Source of the DNA: Geosiphon pyriformis
Lineage: Eukaryota; Glomeromycota; Glomeromycetes; Archaeosporales; Geosiphonaceae
Assembly: GCA_016748015.1 (NCBI GenBank)
Contig: JAAOMT010000299.1
Span: forward strand, 910,180 to 974,179
Direction: 5' to 3'
Length of the DNA: 64,000 nucleotides
Part shown: positions 11,016-23,100 of the stretch, in pieces
Numbering within the stretch: position 1 is the stretch's first letter
Layout: each line of letters opens with the position of its first letter
Notes under the pieces: generated by a model
Database searches by the model: none
What the model was told of the DNA's origin: nothing
What the model saw: the letters and a program-made list of their open reading frames with translations, nothing else
Translations under genes and position numbers: made by a program

Positions 11016-12690
11016 GTGGCAGACCAAGAAATCATAAAAGAAAATTATTTAAAATTTGTAAAATCTTTATTTTAATATTATCAAACTCATCTCAGACTAA
11101 CAAGTAACTATTGGCCAGCAAAATTAGCTTTTAACATCTATGTTAATGAAAAAATTAAATTTTACTTGGAAAACCAAAGAAATTTAGAAACTGCTATCAA
11201 AATTTTTTACAGTAAATTACTCCAAAGCACCACACTTTTACAAAATCATTTGTTTGCTCCACTAATTACAAAAATAAATCAAGAAATTGAGAATTACATC
11301 CAACAAAAATTTCTTATTATCTTTACAGACAAAGAAAAATTACAAACTTTAGTAGAAACACCAAGAAAAATATAACTGCTTACTTGAAAAAAACCAAGAG
11401 TTATTTTATTTATTTACCTGTTATACTATTATATACTAAAGAGTACTATCTACATACCATGCAAATTCACATCACTATTAACTGTAAAAACACTATTATC
11501 TAGAATACTATTTCAAAATAATCAAAAAAAAGCCAAACTATTAAGAACCTATGATAATTTTTTTAAAGGATTTAAATTATGATTAACAATACTATTAAAA
11601 CTTTAATTACCACCACCTCAACCAAATTTCGAATCTACCAATCATTGGAAAAATACCAAATCAAAAAAAGTAAAAGACAGCAATTAAGGAAATAATAATT
11701 AAAACCTGATCTTAATTAATCTAGAAATTATAACTTCAATTGTTTAAATCGAACCAAATCCAAAAAATCTAAACTCCACTTTCATTATTCATCAAGACTT
11801 ACTTTCAGTTATTATGATCAATCCATCAGTTGCACTAATTACCACACAATAACAATTACAATAACAATTATTACTTGTACTAATGGCCTATACACTAATC
11901 ACAAAACTTGAGAAATTTATTAGCAAAGAAGACAATATCCAAGCTTAGTTAAATAACATAGCCAAAGCAATTACTGCCAATAATTGAGATAATATTAAAG
12001 CTCTCTAAACAATTTCATACTTTTTTTAATATACTGCTAACTCATAATATTAAAGTTTAGCCAATAAGCTGTAAATATTCAACATGTTCAAAATTAAGTT
12101 TTTATAATATTTTAATAATAATAATAGTATTAATTGCCTATTAATTGGTTTTACCACAATCAAGCAAGGTAATACAAAAGCAATTACTACTTATTTGGAA
12201 TGCTTTCATAGAAATTTGCACCAAATTCAAGCAATTAATGCAAATTATCTTACAGTAGCACAGATTCTAAACCAGTTTATTTATAAATTATATAGTAGTT
12301 TATTATAATAAATACACTTATTGTATCTAAATACTTTTTAAGATACAGTAATTTACACTAGAGATTTTAAATTGGCCAAACTCAAAGCCAACCATGCCCA
12401 AGCCATAAATCTAGTAATAAATAAATTATCTGAATTGGATACCAAATTAAAACAATTTGGCAAAATCATTAATCAGAAAATTAAGAGATATTTAGTTAAT
12501 AATCAAGCCATTTATTAGCTTTTTTAATGTTATAAAAATCAAGAAAGCTTTAATTGTTTTCAAAATCAGTCATATTTATTATTATTAACAAATTAATAAT
12601 GACAACAAAAAATATGTAATTGTTACTATTGTGATAAACAAGATTATCTAAAAGCAAATTGCTGTTTCAGATTCAATAACCAATAATTGG
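11016..12690 (+). pseudogene. Gag, decayed (element C)
   Basis: The reading starts at GTG 11016 (VADQEIIKENYLKF) in the position of the gag start of the other copies; the longest open piece is 11166-11375. Later parts match the capsid-like region of E (FHRNLHQIQAINANYLTVAQ). A zinc-knuckle relic CNCYYCDKQDYLKANC is at 12614-12665, with His changed to Tyr. Numerous TAA and TAG stops replace Gln codons, especially in the Gln-rich middle near 11840-11880. It is not functional. Confidence 0.78.
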
Positions 12691-13029
12691 AAATCAATAT
12701 TAAAACCCCAATCACTGGTTTTAAACTTTGAATTATACTTTAAATTAAAAACAATATTAATATCAGCTTTCTTATACCTTGATAATGCAATAATCAATAT
12801 AGTTATTTCCAATCTATCAGATTTCAGCACCAGTAATATATTAGCCACAGCCACAAATAATTTATCAATTCCAACAACTACCAACATTGTTATAAAACTT
12901 AACTTAAATGTTAATTGGCAGCCAAAAACCAAAAATTGCACACATCCAACAAAATTGAAAATTGGTAATAATAATATATTAACCAATCTCCAATTTATTA
13001 CACCAGCCATTAAAATTATGCTAATGGAA

Positions 13030-13640
13030 TTTGGAAAGTGAATACATCTAAAACCCGAATTCTTAGAACTATTTAAGTCTTTTAGTTACTTCAAAAAATG
13101 CCCAATTTAATAACTTGAAACAGCCAAAACAACCACTTACCCATAATATTTTACCAGCAATAATCACTAAAGATAAATTATTTACAGCTATCTTTTTTTT
13201 CGAATTAGAAAAATTAATAACAATACCTCTATTTAGTAGAACTGCTTTTAATATCAAATTAATTACTGCTATATACACTAATACTTAAGTCAATGACCAA
13301 TCTATTAAGCTAATCTTTAATAGTAAATTAGCAGACAGCATTATTACATAACAACTCATAGACAAATTAAGTTACTGAGTTGATTGTACTGCCAGCACCA
13401 AAATTATTACTGCTAATAAAGCCATTAAGACTCTTATTGGCAAAATTAACAACTTTTTTTTTGAAGTCAATAGTATTATTATACCTATTAAAGTTTTTAT
13501 TATAAAAGCCATATAGTACTAAGCTCTTATTAGTAATAACTGGCTGTTTAAGACCAATACTATGTTTAATTGAACCACTCAAGAGCTTCAGTTTAGTCAA
13601 AATAGTCAGTACACTTGGATACCAGCTATCTGCAGTTATT
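13030..13640 (+). pseudogene. Retropepsin region, decayed (element C)
   Basis: Plus-strand reading gives LIFNSKLADSIIT at the active-site position (Asp-Ser-Gly expected) and later SSINTIIIPIKVF-like and QALISNNWLFKTN segments co-linear with the protease of B and E. Asp to Asn and Gly to Lys changes make it inactive. No open frame longer than about 60 codons is left on the coding strand. Confidence 0.72.
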
Positions 13641-14096
13641 TTAAAACAAATACTATTATTTAATTACTACTAATTGAGTTTGAAGAAAAAAAAAAAAATT
13701 TTTCTAGAAAGTCTATTAAGTTTTGTAAACTAACAATGACTACAATGAACTACTATTCATATTTTCTTGAGATAAAAAGAAAAAAAGAAAAGAGAAAAAT
13801 AAACCACAAGTTATCACTACTACTAAAAAAACAGCCAACAATTAATATATATACTTAATAGAACTAAAAAAAAACCACCTTATATTTTACTTAGATGTAT
13901 TAACTATAATAAAAAGCTTTCTTCCATGGGAGCTTGGATCTTATTTGGAGAGAACTACTAAGCACATACTTACTATTACTGTAAGTCATACTATTGAGAA
14001 TATTATTACTTATAAAAAAAAGTACAAGAAAAAAAATAAAAAAAACAGATAGAAAAAATAGAAAAATAGTACTTAGCAAAGGAGCACAATATTAAA
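13641..14096 (+). pseudogene. Start of the Cys-rich linker (element C), truncated
   Basis: Lys/Glu-rich residues (13770-13800) and a later segment around 13900-13990 (KKLSSMGAW-like, as in element F KKLSSMGAC) match the beginning of the linker after protease. Similarity ends near 14090 at a short tandem repeat; D's LTR then begins. No dUTPase or RT of C remains. Confidence 0.6.
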
Positions 14097-14403
14097 AAAT
14101 TATGACATATTGTTTAACAATGGGCATATTGTCAATAAATTATGGTATATTTCTCAGCAATAAACACATTGTCAGAAAATCATGGCATATTGTTTAACAA
14201 TAAGCACATTGTTAAAAAAAATAGGACATATTGTTTAAAAAAATGTAAAATTTCATATAACAAGAATTATCTATATATAACAAGAGCATTAAAAGCAAAA
14301 AAGGCAGAATTAATACAAACAAAATCAGTAAAACTCATTAATTATCCAATACTTCTTCCTTTAAAAGATAGTTTTTTACAACTTAAAGTGGAATTAATTT
14401 ACC
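14097..14403. repeat. 40-bp tandem repeat (about 3.5 copies) and unassigned AT-rich tail
   Basis: Units begin at about 14098, 14138, 14178 and 14218, each with the pattern ATYATGRYATATT...RCAYATTGT. The array ends near 14240. The remaining ~160 bp up to the LTR of D are AT-rich. An 88-codon open frame (14142-14408) runs through the repeat and looks accidental. Confidence 0.75.
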
Positions 14404-14904
14404 TATAAATAAAATATTAATTATTATCTAAAATCCATGTTATTATTACTTAATTAAGAAATATTAATTAATTTCACATTATTAACACTTTATGTTAATA
14501 GAATTCAAGACTTAATTATACTGGACTAATAGCTTTTGATTACAACTATTAACAAAATACTAATTTTTTATTTTCTTTTATTTTTCTTTGTTTCATTTTT
14601 TTTGTTGTTTGCTAATTAATTAAAGAGATTAAGCACTGAGTATTTGACATTAAGAATAGCCTGGTTAAAAATCTGGGAATAAAAATAGAAATTTAAAAAT
14701 AGCTTATCAAAAGAACATAACTGCTAAAATAAACTGGCCATTATGTTAAAAAAAAAATTCATGGAAGAAATCATCAATTAAATCTCTGTCTATTATATAA
14801 AAAACTCAACCAAAATCTTTAGAAATTACCAACATAATCAACTATTGAGCATTAAGTTATGAGTTTGTTATTTGTTCTAATATCTTAAATAATTACCTGT
14901 AATA
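14404..14904 (+). repeat. 5' LTR of element D, left end missing or unrecognisable
   Basis: The sequence is co-linear with the E-type LTR from the hairpin region (ATTATTAACACTTTATGTTAATAG near 14483) through the T/C-rich tract (14565-14600) to the end ACCTGTAATA at 14904. A primer site (TGGTGTTC) starts at 14907. The first several hundred bases expected for this LTR family are not seen. The start is approximate. Confidence 0.75.
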
Positions 14905-14968
14905 TTTGGTGTTCTTTGTAAAATATAATCTAACAGAGAACCAGCACCAACATTAACCATTTGGAAAA

Positions 14969-16640
14969 GTGGCAAACCAAAAAATTATAGAAGAAAATTA
15001 TTTAGGATTTGTAAAATTATTATATTAACATTACCAAATCTACTTGAAACTAACAAGTAATAATTGATTAGCAGAATTAGCTTTTAATTTCTATGTCAAT
15101 AAAAAATTAAATTCTACTTAAAAAACCAAGAAGATTTAAAAGCTGCTTTTAACAATTTTACAATGAATTATTTCAAAGCACTATACTTCTACCAAATTAT
15201 TTGTTTGTACTATTAATCATAAAAATAAACAAAGAAATTGGAAAATATAACCAACAAAGATTTTTTATTATCTTTGCAAATAAGAAAAATTTACAAACTT
15301 CAACAAAAACACCAAGGAAAAAACAACCACTTAATTGAAAAAAACCAAAAGTTGTTTTACTTATTTACCTATTATATTATTATATACCAGGAAGTACTAT
15401 ACACATACTATCAGGATTTATATTACCATTAACTGCGAAAACACTATTATTCAGAATACTATTTCAAAATAATCAAGAAAAAGCTAAATTATTAAAAATC
15501 TATGACAATTATTTTAAAGGATTTAGATCATAATCAACAATACCATTGGGACTTCAATTATTGTCATTTCAATCAAATTTTGGATCTACTAGTTATTAGA
15601 AAAATACCAATATAGAAAAGAAAGACAGCAATCAGAAAAATAATAATCAAAATCTAATTCTAAATAACTTGAAAATACAAACTCTAATTGTTCCAACTCT
15701 GCCAAATCTGAATAATTTGAATCTCACTCCTATTATTCAGTAAGACTTATTTTTAGTTATTGTGATCAATCCACCTGTTGCACCAATTGTTCTACTATAA
15801 TAACAATCTTAACAACAACTGCAACAATAATAACTAACACCAATAGCATATACACTTATTGCCAAACTCAAAAAATTTATTGGTATAGAGAACAATGCTT
15901 AAACATAATTGAATAACATTATCAAAGTGATTACAGCCAATAATTGAGATGATGCCAGAGCTTTTTAAGCCATTCTTTATTTTTTACAAGATACTGCCAA
16001 CTTATGGTATTAGAATCTTATCAACAAGTGACAAATTTTTAACACATTTAAAACTGCATTTTTATAATACTTTAGTAATTACAACAGCATCAATTGGTTA
16101 TTAACTAGTTTTGTCACAATTAAACAAAACAATATTAAAGCAGTCACTACTTATTTAAAATACTTTCACAAAAATTCGTGCCAAATACAGACAATTTAAG
16201 CTGATTACTTTACTGAAACACAAATCTTGAACCAGTTTATTTACAGATTATACAGTAGTTTGTTACAATAAGTATGTCTAATGCATCTAAATACTCACTA
16301 AAATGCAGTCACACATGTCAAAAATTTTGAATCAACCAAACTTAAAACCAACTATGCCCAAGCCATAAACTTAGTGATAAACAAATCATCTGAATTGAAT
16401 ATCAAATTAAAGCAATTTAATAAAGCCATTAATCAGAAAATTGAGGAATACTTAGTTAACAATTAAGCAATTTATTAGTCTTCACAATGTTTTAACAATT
16501 AAAAAAACTCTAATTATTCCCAAAATCAATCACATCTATTATCTTTATTAACCAATCAATTATGGCAGCAAAAAATATGTATCTGTCATTATTGTAATAA
16601 ACAAAAACACTTAAAATTAGACTCCATACAAGATTAAATA
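14969..16640 (+). pseudogene. Gag, decayed (element D)
   Basis: It begins at GTG 14969 (VANQKIIEENYLGF) like B and C. The capsid-like region near 16080-16450 matches E, and a zinc knuckle CICHYCNKQKHLKLDS is at about 16578-16625 with the last Cys lost. Stops are frequent and mostly TAA or TAG at former Gln codons. Longest coding-strand piece is 15238-15432. Confidence 0.78.
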
Positions 16641-16674
16641 ACCAATAATCAGGAAATCAATATTAAAATTCTAA

Positions 16675-17600
16675 TTGCTGGTTTCAAACTCTAAATTATA
16701 TCCTAAATCAAGAACAATATCAATTTTATTATATTTTAATGATACAATAACCAATATATTTACTTTTAGTATATCAAACTTCAGCATCAGTCATCTATCA
16801 GTTGCAGTAATAAGTTATTTATCAATTACAACTAATTCAAATACCACCACAAAATCTAGTTCAAATGTCAATCAGCAACCAAAGACTAAGAATTACTCAC
16901 ATACAACAGAATTAGAGATTGGCAATAGTAATATACTAACTAATTCTCAGTTCATTAAATCAATTATTAAGATTATACCAATGGAGTTTAGAAAGTAAGT
17001 ACACTCAAAACTCGAATTTCCAGAACAATTTAAGTCTTTTAATTATTCCAGAAACCAACTCATCTAACAACTTAAAAAGCCCAACAATACTACTTATTAA
17101 CAACATTTTATCAGCAACTATTACTGAAAACAAGTCACTTGCAGTCATATTTTTCTTCAAATTAGCAGAATCAGCCACAACATCTCTATTCAATAGAGCC
17201 ATTCTTGACACTAAACTCATTACTGCCATGTATACTAATATTAAAATTAATGGCTACTTTATCAAACTAATTTTTGATAATAGTTTAGCAGACAGCATTA
17301 TTACATAATAACTTATGGACCAATTAAGTTGCCAAGTTAATTACACTGCCAGTGCCAAAATTATTATCACTAATAAAATAATAAAAACTTCTATAGGTGA
17401 AATTAATAATTTTTTATTTGAAGTTAATAATATCACAGCATTTATCAAAGTTCTTGTGATAGAAGCCATATAATACCAAGCTCTTATTAATAATAACTGA
17501 TTGTCCAAGACCAACACTGTATTTGACTGGACCACACAAGAGCTACAACTTAGTCAAGATGATCAGCAAACTTAAATACCAGTTATCTGTGGACATTTTA
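16675..17600 (+). pseudogene. Gag-protease spacer and retropepsin region (element D)
   Basis: A Ser/Asn/Thr-rich spacer (open 16675-16998) is followed by a protease relic: active-site position LIFDNSLADSIIT, later KTSIGEINNFLFEVNN and VIEAI*YQALINNN segments. The first Asp is kept but the Ser-Gly is not, so no active protease. Co-linear with the region in B, C, E and F. Confidence 0.7.
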
Positions 17601-18820
17601 AAGCTTCTTCAAAAGAGCAATCATTAATCAAGCTAAAGAAAAAGAAAAAAAAATTTACTTGAGAAGTTTATTAAGTTTTGTAAGCTAAAAATAAACACAA
17701 CAAATTATTGTTGATATTCTTTGAAATAATAATAAAAAAAAAAAAAATGATAAGCCAAAAGCTATTACTACCACCAAAAAAATAACCAGTGGCTAAAATA
17801 GATCATACTTTATGGATACAAAGAAAAAACCATTTTATATTCCACTAAAATGTATTAATTATAAAAAAAGCTTTTTTCTATAAGAGCTTGGATCTTATTA
17901 GACAAAAACTATTAAACACATACTTATTACTATTGTAAACCATACCACTAAGAATGTTTTAATTATTTTAAATAACAAAAAAAGTAAAACAACAAATTAT
18001 GTTTTATTTGTAAGGAAATACTACTTGATAAAAAAATATAGAATAATATTTCTGGTCAAAAAAAAATGTGTAACACATAGTATTAATACACAATTCTTAT
18101 CAGTAACTGAATAAGCCAAGGAATGCCTTTTAATGCTGCATAAAACTGAGCATTTTTACACTTGAACAGTTATCTACATAACAAAAATGAAATTTAGTAA
18201 ATAACAAGTGCTAAAATTAAAGATGCTTTATCCAATAAAATACTTGCCATCAAAAACAACCCACCAAAATCTGTTAAAACCATTTTTATTCTCAATCTAA
18301 ATGCATTTATTGACATCCTAAACAATTTAAAACAATTCTACAAATACTACTAAGAGTTAACATTCATTAGAGAAAAACAAAAGCAGCATTTGAAACAGTT
18401 AAATACAAAACTTTATAAATATTATATAATTTCCAGTGACTTCAAATATTGTAATGATTGTAATCTCATCTATAATCTACTATCATACATGATTTATTTA
18501 ATCCTCAAAAAAAACCTTTTAATTAGCAAATACACATTAAAATTAAACTCTAAATTTAATCACAATTCAGACTCCAACAATAATAATAACAATAGTTCTA
18601 ACTTCATTTACTATTGCGATAACAATAATGACAAATTGAATTTCAATCACCATTTTAAACAGTATATTTTACTTTCAAATTTTTTAATAAAATAGGAACT
18701 CAAATAGTTTAGTAATAATAATAAAGATATTATACCAGAATGTACACATAATACTAATGCAGAGTTTGATCTTAGGTATTTAGAAAAAACTGCTATTAGA
18801 TTGAAACCTTATTTACACAC
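17601..18820 (+). pseudogene. Cys-rich linker and start of dUTPase (element D)
   Basis: The readable piece 18390-18695 gives LYKYYIISSDFKYCNDCN, matching LCQHCLILCDFQYCNK of E with most Cys changed to Tyr or Ser by G-to-A or C-to-T. From about 18740 the dUTPase motif 1 appears (NAEFDLRYLEKTAIRLKPY). The domain is cut at 18820 by LINE J and continues at 25017. Confidence 0.78.
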
Positions 18821-18826
18821 TAGGCT

Positions 18827-20188
18827 TTGGATATTGATCTCGTGGCTGTTGTTGGGAAATCATCTCAGGAGAAATTGAACTTTGTCAAAAAAAATTTTTC
18901 AGGTGTGAATGGTTTTGAGAGGGCCTCTACTTCCTCAAAATTTGGTGGAATCATCTGGGCATTTTTCACTTCCAAAAAAGCAATGATGGTGGCTGCTCAA
19001 TTGGCAAATGATTGTGGTGTTGTGGTAAACACTAATCTTAAGTGCCCCATCAACAATCGTATGAATCAGGCAATTGTGTTAAAAAAAATTCCTGTGGGAA
19101 CTTCCATCGAGGCAGTGCGTGCAGCCATTTCTGAATTTGGGCTTATTAAGTTGATCAAAATGCAGTTGGTGGGTCTATGACAAAAGGCAATCATTGAATT
19201 GGAGGATCAAATTTAGACTGATCTCTTGGCAGCTAAGTGGTCCGTCTTTATTGGGAAAGATGCAGTGCGTGTGGCCCAGACCAATGTTGACAAACAGACA
19301 TGGGATGCCAGAGATAAGTTCAGAGCTTTGCTTTACATTCTCCCTATGGGCACCACCGCTCATGATCTTTGGGACTTTATTGGTTCAGTTGGTGGAAAAA
19401 CATGTGTTATTGAATGCAGCTCTGTCAGTTATGTCCGGGCACGCTGTGCCACTGTGTGCTTCAATTTTGAGGATAGCCTTATTCAGGCAATGGCAAATAC
19501 TCCTGTTATAAAAGGCGTTGGTCTCCGATGGTCTCGTTTAACCACTGTACTGTGCTCAATTTGCAGAAATTCCAGTTATACATCTCTCACTTGTCGTACT
19601 GCTGGTGTGTTCTCAAGTCTTAAGAGCAAGAGAGCTCCTCACTCAGCTCAGGATCAGCTCTGTCTGGCTAAGATATATGAAAAAAAATCTGCCCCCATTT
19701 CCTGTCCTTTGGCTTTTGGTAGAAAAACTTGGGCCTCTGTGGTTGGTAAACCACTCCTATTAGCATCATTTAGTGATTCAGCTCAATCTGGTTCCGTATT
19801 TTATGGTAAACCTCTTCTGACTGTTAGTGGTAAATTGGAAGACCATTTGAAGAATATTGAGAGCAGTCTTGTCAGCCTCATGGGACAAATTGGTGAGTTG
19901 GCTAAGAGGTTAGACTCATTTATGCTGGCAGTTTCCCAGTCTAGCCCTGGATGTCAGCTGCTGGTGACTCCCCCATTGCAGAATCAAGGGGAGGATATAG
20001 TAATGGGAGTGGGTTCAGGTGATGCCACTAGTGACAAGACTGCTGCTGTTCTTGGTTCAACTGCCTCACCTGAGGTTGTGAAATTGGAAAACATGTTGGA
20101 GAGTCTCTCTGCTTCGGTTATGAGCTTATTGGTGTGCTTGGATGGTTTGGTTTTGACTGGTGGTGCTCTTCCTCTACCTTATTTTTAA
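18827..20188 (+). pseudogene. LINE J ORF1: Gag-like RNA-binding protein with zinc knuckle, two in-frame stops
   Basis: A single frame runs 18827-20188 (454 codons), interrupted by TGA at 19178 and one TAG near 19213. An RRM-like or Gag-like globular region is followed by a zinc-knuckle segment CSICRNSSYTSLTC (around 19555-19600). The His of the CCHC pattern is Tyr, a C-to-T change; the relative K still reads CVKCENLNHMSLDC. After the knuckle are a basic region and a probable coiled-coil stretch (KLEDHLKNIESSLVSLMGQI). ORF1 proteins bind LINE RNA and act as chaperones in target-primed reverse transcription. The start is uncertain: 18827 is TTG and the reading may begin upstream of the truncation. 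The stop overlaps the ATG of ORF2. Confidence 0.85.
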
Positions 20189-23100
20189 TGAATGGTCTGG
20201 TATAGAAGATTGCTACATGTAATGTTTGTGGGTTGAACAATCCTGCGAAGCAAGATGATGTCATTCATTGGCACAGAGATATGAACAATTTGGTTTCAAT
20301 TGTTACTAAGACAAAGTTAAAAGATAGAGTTTGGCCTTGAATTGCTAATAAATTTGATGGTGTTCAGGTCTTTGTTTCTGGTTTGGATTCTGGTTACCTT
20401 GGTTCTGGTGTGGCGATCATTATGAACAACACTCTGGTGAAACATGTATATAAAGTTGTTGAGGTTCTTGGACGACTTTTGTCTGTCAAGTTGCTCTTCA
20501 GAAATAAGCTCTCGGTGTTGATTCTGGATTTGTATGCGAGTGCTTCAGTGTTTGCACACTTTTCACAAGCAGATAAGATAAACTCTTTGATTGTTAAAGC
20601 TGTTAATGAGTCATCTTTTGTGATATTAGGTGGTAATTTCAATAAAGATGGCTCTCACAGGTGTGCTAGTTTCAGGAAATGTTTTGATTTGGGTTTGGTC
20701 AATGTCTTGGGAGGAAGTTTGTTTGGGAGGAATGCGATTTAAACCAATTTTCGATGGGTGGCCAAAGTTATTGATTACATGTCTGTGTCATCAAGCTTGG
20801 TCAATGCAATCTTAGATCAAAGTGTAACTGGGGTTAATGAATATTTCAATACTGATTATAGGGCTGTTGCTGTTTCCATGAACCTGGGTGGTCTTTTGGA
20901 TGTTAATTTGATGTCTCTTTACAAGCAGACAAATAAGAATCGGTGGAAGTTCAATTTTAAGGATGCTACGGCTGCCAAATGGGCTGCATTCAAGGAATCT
21001 TCTGCTGTCACTGCAGTGATGTTTAAGTGTGAGTTTGATGCTGCTCTATTGTTTCTAGATCTGGATGCTATGTGGGATGTCGTTTGCAAAATTGTGTGCT
21101 TATCAGCGAGTGATATTTTCAAAAAAAAATGGTTCAAGGGTTATGATAATGTGTTTACTAAGGAATCTTCTAAGTTTCACAAGCTAGAACTTTTGGTGTC
21201 TAAACTAGTTAAAGCATCACGTTTAGTTTCTTCTGAAGAATTTGTTGTACTACTGAGTACATGGAATTCGTTGGATGCTATAAATGCTTCTGTGATGGAG
21301 TCTCTTTTTCTTTCAGGATCACATTTTGAGGTCATAAGATCTGTTTTGTTCAGAGTCAGGAAGTTGTATCATTCCTCTAAATTGTCCAAGTCAAAGTGTG
21401 CTGAAGAATCTCGTATCAGATCAGCAGTTAGTAGGAGGATGGAAAGTTTTGAGGTGGATAAGGGTCATACAATTAGGAGTGTGCTAGAGCGCCCCTTTTA
21501 CAAGGTGGTATTGGATCATTTGGTTGTCGATGATAAACTGGTTTTGGATCCTAGTTTGGTTAAATCTAAGGTGAATGTTATCATGGAAGGCTGGACCAGA
21601 AAACGCGAGTTGGTTGCTGATGTCTCTGCTGATTGGTGTCACTAGTACCAACCCTTGGAGTACATATTTGATGAGGCATTTTCGAGAATAATGGACCCTA
21701 TTAGTTCTGTTGAGTTGCTTGGTGTTGTGTCAGACTTGCCTAATGATAAAGCTGCTGGTTTGTCTGGTATTTCGAATGAGCTTTGGAAGCATTGTAACGA
21801 ATTGGTTCTGGATATGTTGTTGGTGCTCTTGAATTCTTGTTTGCTCCATAAGTCAGTTTCTGATCCTTGGAGGGAAGCTTGGGTGTCTATGATCCCCAAA
21901 CCTTATGAGTGAAAGGGAGTTCTTATGAACACCTGACCCATTGCTTTGATTGAAACTGCTCGTAAGATCCTTTCAAAAATCCTTTCAGACAGGATTTCTT
22001 TGGCGTGCAATACTCACAATGTTCTCCGTGAGAACAATTTTTCTGTTTTGAAGGGCACGACGACACAGTCTCCTATCTTTGCTGTCAGCTTTGTGGTTGA
22101 GGATGCTCTGGAAAAGAACCGTGAGCTTTGGCTGGTATTGCAGGACATGAAGAAGGCCTATGATTCTGTTGGCTGGGAGCAATTGAAAAGGAGTCTAATT
22201 AGGATTAAGATGTATGGCAGGTTCATTCAATTTTTTGGTAGCATTTACAATAACCAAGTCAACCGAGTAATGACTGACTTTGGCTTAACTAATGGTTATC
22301 AAGTCCATGATGGTCTCAATCAAGAGGAAGTGTTCTCATCTCTTCTTTGGCATATATTTTATGATTCTCTTTTGTGTGAAGTCAAGAGGCAAGAAGAATT
22401 TTGTGGATATAGGTTGAATTCTTATTTTATTGCTAAAACTGGCTGTGTTGAACCTCAAGCTGGTTTTTCTTTTTTCTTTGCGGCTGGTGCTTTTGTAGAC
22501 GATACAATTTGGGTCAGCTGCAGTCAGGCTGCAACACAACATATTCTCAATGTTGCTAGTAATTTTTTTAGAATTAATGATATTTCAATTAACAATGACA
22601 AAACAGTGGCAATTCCCATTAACTGTAGGGTTGTGAGCCCCTTTTTGACAATCAGTGGTTCACCAATTTCTATTGCCAAGAAAGGGGAACTTCACTGGTA
22701 TTTGGGCATCTTTCTGTCTACGGATGGTTTGTTAAAGTCCAGTTTGGCCAAGGCACATTCAAATGTCCGGTTTTTCACCAATCTCGTCCTGAAAAAGACC
22801 ATCTCTAATAAGCAGTTCTTGTATTTGGTTTTGGTGGTTCTTCAACCTATTGTCAATTATAGAATGCAGTTTAGTTTTGTTCCACTTAGTATTTGCTGTA
22901 AATGGAACACTCTAATTTGTAAAGGCTTCAAATCTAAGGCGGGTCTTCCTTTGGACTTTCCTAATGATGCTCTTTATCATTCATCCCTTTATGGCTTAAA
23001 GACTTTTAAGCAGATTCAGGCTAAGAGTAAGTTGGCGTCCGTAGTGTGTTTTGCCAATGCTGTTGGGATCCTGGGTCAGTTGTTTTTCCATAGGTCTCAT

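Noticed and set aside
14142-14408. 88-codon plus-strand frame as a gene
   Set aside because: It runs through the 40-bp tandem repeat and into LTR sequence; no conservation between the repeat units in coding terms.
19175-19363. Minus-strand frames inside LINE J (also at 20394, 20919, 21642, 22336, 24459)
   Set aside because: They overlap the recognised ORF1/ORF2 domains on the plus strand and show no domain of their own.
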